NCBI GenBank assembly: GCA_013204345.1 | Contig: JABMOB010000007.1 | Location: 1 to 35,722 of the forward strand | Reading direction: 5' to 3' | Length of the DNA stretch: 35,722 nt | From: Parcubacteria group bacterium | GTDB lineage: Bacteria; Patescibacteriota; Minisyncoccia; Phycocordibacterales; JABMOB01 | In this document: in pieces, positions 31,935-35,722 of the stretch | How positions within the stretch are numbered: position 1 is the stretch's first letter | Layout of the letters: the number at the start of each line of letters is the position of its first letter | Made by a program: the position numbers and the translations under genes | The notes under the pieces: generated by a model | Told to the model about the DNA's origin: nothing | What the model saw: the letters and a program-made list of their open reading frames with translations, nothing else | Database searches by the model: none

Positions 31935-31969
31935 TAGTTAGTAGATAGTAGTCTATAGTTAGTAGAACC
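31935..31969 (+). repeat. TAGTTAG heptamer array after khpA
   Basis: Five exact-length heptamers: TAGTTAG, TAGATAG, TAGTCTA, TAGTTAG and TAGAACC. They resemble the TAG-rich array before the S23-like gene at 2986-3020, but no such gene is here. Confidence 0.8.
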
Positions 31970-31995
31970 AAAAAACACCCCCGCGGGTGTTTTTT
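31970..31995 (+). terminator. Terminator after khpA, first copy
   Basis: AAAAAACACCC pairs with GGGTGTTTTTT over a four-base loop, 11 bp. Symmetric A and T runs make it bidirectional. Confidence 0.88.
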
Positions 31996-32067
31996 GTTAA
32001 CCAATCAAATTTTTCTGCGAACAACCTCAAAACTTATATCTTGAGGTCTGTGGGAATTAGGAACATC

Positions 32068-32093
32068 AAAAAACATTCCTGCGGGTGTTTTTT
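32068..32093 (+). terminator. Terminator after khpA, second related copy
   Basis: AAAAAACATTC pairs with GGGTGTTTTTT using two G-T pairs. It looks like a diverged copy of the terminator at 31970-31995, about 98 bases away. Confidence 0.75.
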
Positions 32094-32186
32094 GGTTTAT
32101 TCAATCTAAACTTTACTTTTTAATAAATAGGTGCAAGATAGTATTTGGAAGAAACCTTTGGTAACAAAACTTTCAGGAGATGGTAA

Positions 32187-33038
32187 ATGGAAGTCACACA
32201 TATGCAGGGAGCAGGAAAAAAGGTTGGAAGGAAAAGACAAATAGTTGCCGGCAAAAATCTTACAACAGGACAGATGGCAAGACTTTGTTCCCTTTCCCTT
32301 CAAACGGTAATTCGATCATTTGATCGTGGAGAAATTGAGGGAGGATTTGTCACACATGGATCAAACCATCGTCGTATTCCTTGGTATGCTTACATTGCTT
32401 TTGCTAAGGCAAAAGACATACCTGTTGTTTGCGATGATGTTTCTGTTGAGTCTGTTGTTTTAGGTGACGCAAATCAAATTATTCTGAATCGTCAAATCTT
32501 TACTACAGGTGAGGTTGCCCAGATTTGCGGGGTTGTGTCAAAGACAGTGTGTCGGTGGATTGATTCAGGTAAACTTATTGCGCACCGTATTCCTAGTTTA
32601 AGAAAAGACCGTAGGATCACTCTACCAAACCTCACTTGTTTTATGGAGGCAAATGGTATACCTTTACCCCTTCTTTCGACACTTTCCGGTAAGAGTGAGG
32701 AACATATCCGTGTCGCGATTTTTTGTGTCCAGGCCTCCTTACTTGAGGGTGTTCTGAAAAATTCTGGGCATTCTTTGGAGTTTATGAAACCAAATTTTGA
32801 GGGTGGAATGGTTATAAAACAATTTCGGCCACATTTTGCTGTCTTTGATCTTCGGCACGGTCAGGTTCCTTTGTTTGTTGATATTGTCAAAAGTATTAAG
32901 CGTTGTGTTGATATTAGAAATCCCATAACGACCATCGGTTTGCAGAGGGATTTAAACTCTAAGCGTCAGGATTTTTTTGACCATATCGTTTCTACACCCC
33001 ACAGTGTGAATGAGGTCATTAGTAAACTATCAGGCTAG
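32187..33038 (+). CDS. Double helix-turn-helix regulator with receiver-like C-terminal domain
   Basis: A 283-residue protein with two MerR/excisionase-type HTH units. The first is about 25-72 (LTTGQMARLCSLSLQTVIRS), the second about 105-155 (FTTGEVAQICGVVSKTVCRW). The C-terminal third (about 170-283) resembles a response-regulator receiver fold: FAVFDLRHG has an aspartate where the phosphorylated one would be, and TTIGLQRDL falls where the fourth strand would be. The usual receiver lysine is not evident, so it may be a pseudo-receiver. It has a strong Shine-Dalgarno (AGGAG) unlike most neighbours. It interrupts the khpA-trmD pair, lies between terminators and is probably an independent, possibly acquired gene. 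Confidence 0.75.
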   Translation: MEVTHMQGAGKKVGRKRQIVAGKNLTTGQMARLCSLSLQTVIRSFDRGEIEGGFVTHGSNHRRIPWYAYIAFAKAKDIPVVCDDVSVESVVLGDANQIILNRQIFTTGEVAQICGVVSKTVCRWIDSGKLIAHRIPSLRKDRRITLPNLTCFMEANGIPLPLLSTLSGKSEEHIRVAIFCVQASLLEGVLKNSGHSLEFMKPNFEGGMVIKQFRPHFAVFDLRHGQVPLFVDIVKSIKRCVDIRNPITTIGLQRDLNSKRQDFFDHIVSTPHSVNEVISKLSG

Positions 33039-33059
33039 AAGTAAAAGGTAACTTCTACT

Positions 33060-33221
33060 AAATGCTCGGACTCACCTGTTTTATGGTGGATACGAGCATT
33101 TTATTTACAAAATATTTTAAAATGGTATTGTTTATCCTGTAAATGCTCGGACTCACCTGTTTTATGGTGGATACGAGCATTTTATTTACAAAATATTTTA
33201 AAATGGTATTGTTTATCCTGT
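33060..33221 (+). repeat. Exact 81-bp tandem duplication containing a terminator hairpin
   Basis: Copies at 33060-33140 and 33141-33221 are identical. Each holds AATGCTCG pairing with CGAGCATT, with inner CACC/GGTG, followed by TTTATTTA, a terminator-like hairpin. The rest of each unit is AT-rich and ends TTTATCCTGT. Confidence 0.95.
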
Positions 33222-33268
33222 TAAATACAACCAAAGATCGTTAGTGTCAGTGTATTTAGCAGAATAAA

Positions 33269-33958
33269 ATGAATTTTCATATCATTACACTTTTTCCAGA
33301 TGCTTTTAGCTCGTATCTAAGCGAGTCTATTTTGAAGCGCGCGATTCTAGACAAAAAAATAAAGATTAAGTTTTACGACCCTAAAGATTTTGAAAAGGAT
33401 AAGAAGAAAAGAGTTGACGATAGGCCTTATGCGGGAGGGCCTGGAATGGTTATACGCGCTCTGCCCGTCATCAAAGCTATCGAACGGGCAATAGCGCAGT
33501 CGAAAGCTTATAAAGTCTATAAAGTCCGTAAAGTTGAATCAAGAAAGCAAAATTCAAGGGTTAAGATTATTTGGTTGAGTCCAGGGGGAAAACAATTTGA
33601 TACTATTTACGCAAAGCAAACAGCTAAAAAGTTTAAGGACATAATTATTGTTTGTGGTAGGTACGAAGGTATTGATGCGCGAGTCAAAAAAGTTTTCAAA
33701 ATGGAAAATATTTCAGTTGGACCATTCGTAGTCACTGGTGGGGAATTGCCGGCGATGATTATTTTGGATTGCATCTCTCGTCAGGTTCCCGGTGTTTTAG
33801 GTGATATAAATTCTTTGGAAGAAAGCCGTACTGCTTCAAGTGATGTTTACACACGCCCTGAAGTTTTTGAATATAAGAGCAAAAAATACAGAGTACCAAA
33901 GGTTCTTCTCTCTGGTGATCACAAAAAAATAGAAGAATGGCGAAAGCGCTCCGCCTAA
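33269..33958 (+). CDS. trmD: tRNA (guanine-N1)-methyltransferase TrmD
   Basis: Methylates G37 of tRNAs to prevent frameshifting; a SPOUT knot enzyme working as a dimer. Typical parts are MNFHIITLFPDAF, DDRPYAGGPGMV, CGRYEGIDARV and VVTGGELPAMIILD. At 229 residues it is slightly short. Two oddities: residues about 80-96 (AYKVYKVRKV and following) are an insertion encoded by three 9-bp TAAAG units also found between genes; and the C-terminus ends EEWRKRSA, where the last codons and the TAA stop lie inside a REP-like palindrome (33943-34011), suggesting the original end was replaced. An 81-bp repeat precedes the start. Confidence 0.94.
   Translation: MNFHIITLFPDAFSSYLSESILKRAILDKKIKIKFYDPKDFEKDKKKRVDDRPYAGGPGMVIRALPVIKAIERAIAQSKAYKVYKVRKVESRKQNSRVKIIWLSPGGKQFDTIYAKQTAKKFKDIIIVCGRYEGIDARVKKVFKMENISVGPFVVTGGELPAMIILDCISRQVPGVLGDINSLEESRTASSDVYTRPEVFEYKSKKYRVPKVLLSGDHKKIEEWRKRSA
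33507..33533 (+). repeat. In-frame nonamer array inside trmD
   Basis: CTTATAAAG, TCTATAAAG and TCCGTAAAG encode YKV, YKV and RKV repeats. The units match the array after smc (28646-28680), so the same repeat occurs between and within genes. Confidence 0.85.
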
Positions 33959-34011
33959 GGCGGACGCTTGCCCAGTCAATTCGCCAATGGCGAATTAACT
34001 TAGGGAGAAGT
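33943..34011 (+). repeat. Palindromic REP-like element at the trmD 3' end
   Basis: Two palindromes: CCGCCTAAGGCGG inside GCG/CGC arms, then CTTGCCCAGTCA, then ATTCGCCAATGGCGAAT, ending ACTTAGGGAGAAGT. The trmD TAA stop is the centre of the first. The second half matches the element at 31370-31413, and the first half is similar in form to the insertion in pheS. Confidence 0.85.
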
Positions 34012-34062
34012 AATCGAAAGTCCTTAAAGTGATTAGATTTTCTGAGGGTCATAAGACTTTAA

Positions 34063-34096
34063 AAGCCCCTTATCCACAGATGTGGATAAGGGGCTT
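34063..34096. other. 16-bp hairpin made of inverted DnaA-box sequences
   Basis: A perfect 16-bp inverted repeat with a two-base loop. Its inner part is TTATCCACA (34070-34078) facing TGTGGATAA (34081-34089), two perfect DnaA boxes head to head. No T run follows. The 227 bases from here to rpoB show no gene and no convincing promoter to my eye. Confidence 0.7.
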
Positions 34097-34323
34097 GACT
34101 TTCAGCTTCTAAGGGTATAGACTTTTTCCACTTGCAATCAAGATTGAGTTATGAGTGAAAATGCAATATTTATAGGGGTTAATTGTATATTGCACATCTT
34201 GCCTACATACAATAAATAAGTTCGGTGAGCATTTTTCAGTGCCTTTTCTGATGGAGGCAATTTTTTCGTTTTGTTATTCCCATTATTAATAGAGGGTGAT
34301 ATTAATTTTAATAAAAACACGTT

Positions 34324-35722
34324 ATGTCATTACAAAAGGAGAGTAATGTAAATGTTAACGCACGGGAGAAAAAATATTTTGGTAAATTTAGGGAATCACT
34401 TGTGCCGATTCCAAATCTTGTAAAGTCACAAGTCGATTCGTTCCAGTGGCTTATGGAAAAAGGACTCAAAGAAGTCTTTAGTGAGTTTTCTTCTATCAAA
34501 GATTATTCTGAGAAGAAATTTCAACTAGACTTCACAGGTTTTGAGTTATCAGAACCAAAGTACGATGAGTATTACGCAAAAGACAATAAACTTTCCTACG
34601 AAGCTCCTTTGAAAGTAAAAATAAGATTAAAAAATCTTACTCTCAATACTACAAAAGAACAGGAGATTTTTATGGCAGATTTTCCTCTGATGACAAGTCA
34701 TGGGACATTTATCATAACTGGAATCGAAAGAGTTATTGTTCCTCAGCTTGCACGTTCATATGGAGTGTTTTTTACTTCTCAAAAGGTAAAAGGCAGAACT
34801 CTTTTTGGTGCGAAGATAATTCCTTCCCGTGGTGCTTGGATTGAGATTGAAACCGATGCTGATGGTGTTATATATGCCAGAATTGATAGAAAGAGAAAAT
34901 TCCCAATAACCTCTCTCCTTAGAGTATTGGGGGCTCATACTGATAAAGATATTTTTGCAGTTTTTCCAAACAATCCAAATGCAAAAACTACGATTGAGAA
35001 GACTTTGGCAAAAGATCATGCAAAAAATTTGAATGACTCTTATATAGACATGCACAAAAGACTTCGTGACGGAGATCTCGCCACTGTAGATAATGCAAAA
35101 GAGTTTATAAACTCTGTATTTAGCGAAGATAGGTATGACCTTTCACGTGTCGGGCGATTTGGTTTCAATAAGCGATTTGGAAAAAGTTTAGACGAAAAAG
35201 AACTTACTAAGAAAACGATTTCAATTGCGGATATGGGAATAATTCTTTCTCATGTTATTCATCTAAACAATACTCCAGATGCTATGGAAGATGACATAGA
35301 CCATCTTGGTTCTAGACGTGTTAGATATGTCGGTGAACTTTTTCAGCAAAAAATCAGGGTTGGAATGTCTCAAATCAAACGAAATATTCAAAACAGAATG
35401 TCCACTGTGGAAGCGGACGTGACTTTGCCTGTACAATTTATTTCACCCAAGCCACTACAGGCTAGAATAAAAGAATTTTTCACTACAAACCAGTTGTCGC
35501 AGTTTATGCAACAGGAAAATGCTCTTACCGAAATAGAGCATTTGCGAACTCTCTCTGCTTTGGGTCCCGGAGGTCTAAACCGAGCAAGAGCAGGTTTTGA
35601 GGTTCGTGATGTGCATCCATCTCACTACGGCAGACTTTGTCCGATTCACACACCCGAAGGTCCAAACATTGGTCTTATTTTACGTCTCTCTGTTTATGCT
35701 CGTATCAATGATTTTGGAATGA
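34324..35722 (+). CDS. rpoB: RNA polymerase beta subunit, 5' part
   Basis: The frame is open from ATG at 34324 to the window end, 466 codons. The opening EKKYFGKFRESLVPIPNLVKSQ, the segment GTFIITGIERVIVPQLARS and the region LSALGPGGLNRARAGFEV...HYGRLCPIHTPEGPNIGLI are standard RpoB. The rifampicin-site segment reads QLSQFMQQENALTEIEHLRTLS (390-411), with Gln at the place of E. coli D516 and Thr at that of R529. The 5' end is complete; the rest, and probably rpoC, lie beyond the window. No Shine-Dalgarno is seen at the right distance before the start. Confidence 0.96.
   Translation, partial: MSLQKESNVNVNAREKKYFGKFRESLVPIPNLVKSQVDSFQWLMEKGLKEVFSEFSSIKDYSEKKFQLDFTGFELSEPKYDEYYAKDNKLSYEAPLKVKIRLKNLTLNTTKEQEIFMADFPLMTSHGTFIITGIERVIVPQLARSYGVFFTSQKVKGRTLFGAKIIPSRGAWIEIETDADGVIYARIDRKRKFPITSLLRVLGAHTDKDIFAVFPNNPNAKTTIEKTLAKDHAKNLNDSYIDMHKRLRDGDLATVDNAKEFINSVFSEDRYDLSRVGRFGFNKRFGKSLDEKELTKKTISIADMGIILSHVIHLNNTPDAMEDDIDHLGSRRVRYVGELFQQKIRVGMSQIKRNIQNRMSTVEADVTLPVQFISPKPLQARIKEFFTTNQLSQFMQQENALTEIEHLRTLSALGPGGLNRARAGFEVRDVHPSHYGRLCPIHTPEGPNIGLILRLSVYARINDFGM

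Noticed and set aside
33060-33221. CRISPR-like direct repeats
   Set aside because: There are only two adjacent 81-bp copies with no spacers and no cas genes nearby.
34063-34096. Origin of replication
   Set aside because: Two DnaA boxes in a hairpin are not a cluster, there is no adjacent AT-rich unwinding region or dnaA/dnaN gene, and the site lies in a gene end.

Overview
The window looks like part of a chromosome from an ultra-small Patescibacteria (CPR) bacterium, most likely Parcubacteria-like. This is inferred from family traits, because no 16S rRNA gene is present. The DNA is AT-rich with short gaps between genes. TGA is used as a stop, so the code is standard. Several core proteins are trimmed: PheRS alpha lacks its N-terminal coiled coil, PheRS beta its tRNA-binding OB domain, ThrRS its TGS domain, and SMC has a short arm with no visible hinge. 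NusB is fused to a Nudix domain. Many promoters have their -10 box only 6 to 10 bases before the ATG, so leaderless mRNAs seem common.

Layout. 1-56: 3' part of tRNA-Thr(UGU). 163-8927: a plus-strand type IV pilus and chemotaxis cluster (pilB, pilC, two pseudopilins, one with a LamG domain, then cheA, cheC, cheD). Two small orphan genes interrupt it: a four-helix-bundle (S23/Avd-like) gene inside heptamer repeats, and a truncated GxxExxY gene preceded by CGCAGAT repeats. The gene after each one has lost its normal N-terminus. 8958-10930: minus-strand thioredoxin-like protein and family 2 glycosyltransferase. 11034-13869: pheS and pheT. 13870-14939: a gene-poor stretch holding two minus-strand microprotein genes that appear paralogous, each followed by a GC-rich terminator and a related stem-loop. 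14940-17048: gyrB. 17164-17715: a TrpR-like regulator bracketed by palindromes. 17773-23295: thrS, an orphan internally duplicated protein, and dnaE. 23409-28638: rnhB, rpmF, nusB-nudix, rnc, a two-helix membrane protein and smc. 28730-30748: rnr. 30920-33958: the conserved rpsP, khpA, trmD neighbourhood, interrupted by a double-HTH regulator and an exact 81-bp tandem duplication. 34324 to the end: the 5' part of rpoB.

Most genes serve information processing: aminoacylation, replication, RNA processing, ribosomal proteins and RNA polymerase. The pilus and Che genes form the one surface and behaviour module.

The least ordinary content lies between and inside genes. (1) A 7-bp tandem repeat separates a start codon from a prepilin cleavage site and is one unit out of frame, as expected of a phase-variable switch. 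(2) A palindromic repeat family has a copy inserted in frame into pheS with a 9-bp direct repeat, and another supplies the trmD stop codon. (3) Two microproteins share a KxQFxxWxG motif and 3' stem-loops whose arms differ while pairing is kept. (4) Many short arrays with 7- or 9-bp period occupy gaps between genes, and one lies inside trmD. All functions were read from sequence patterns without database searches.
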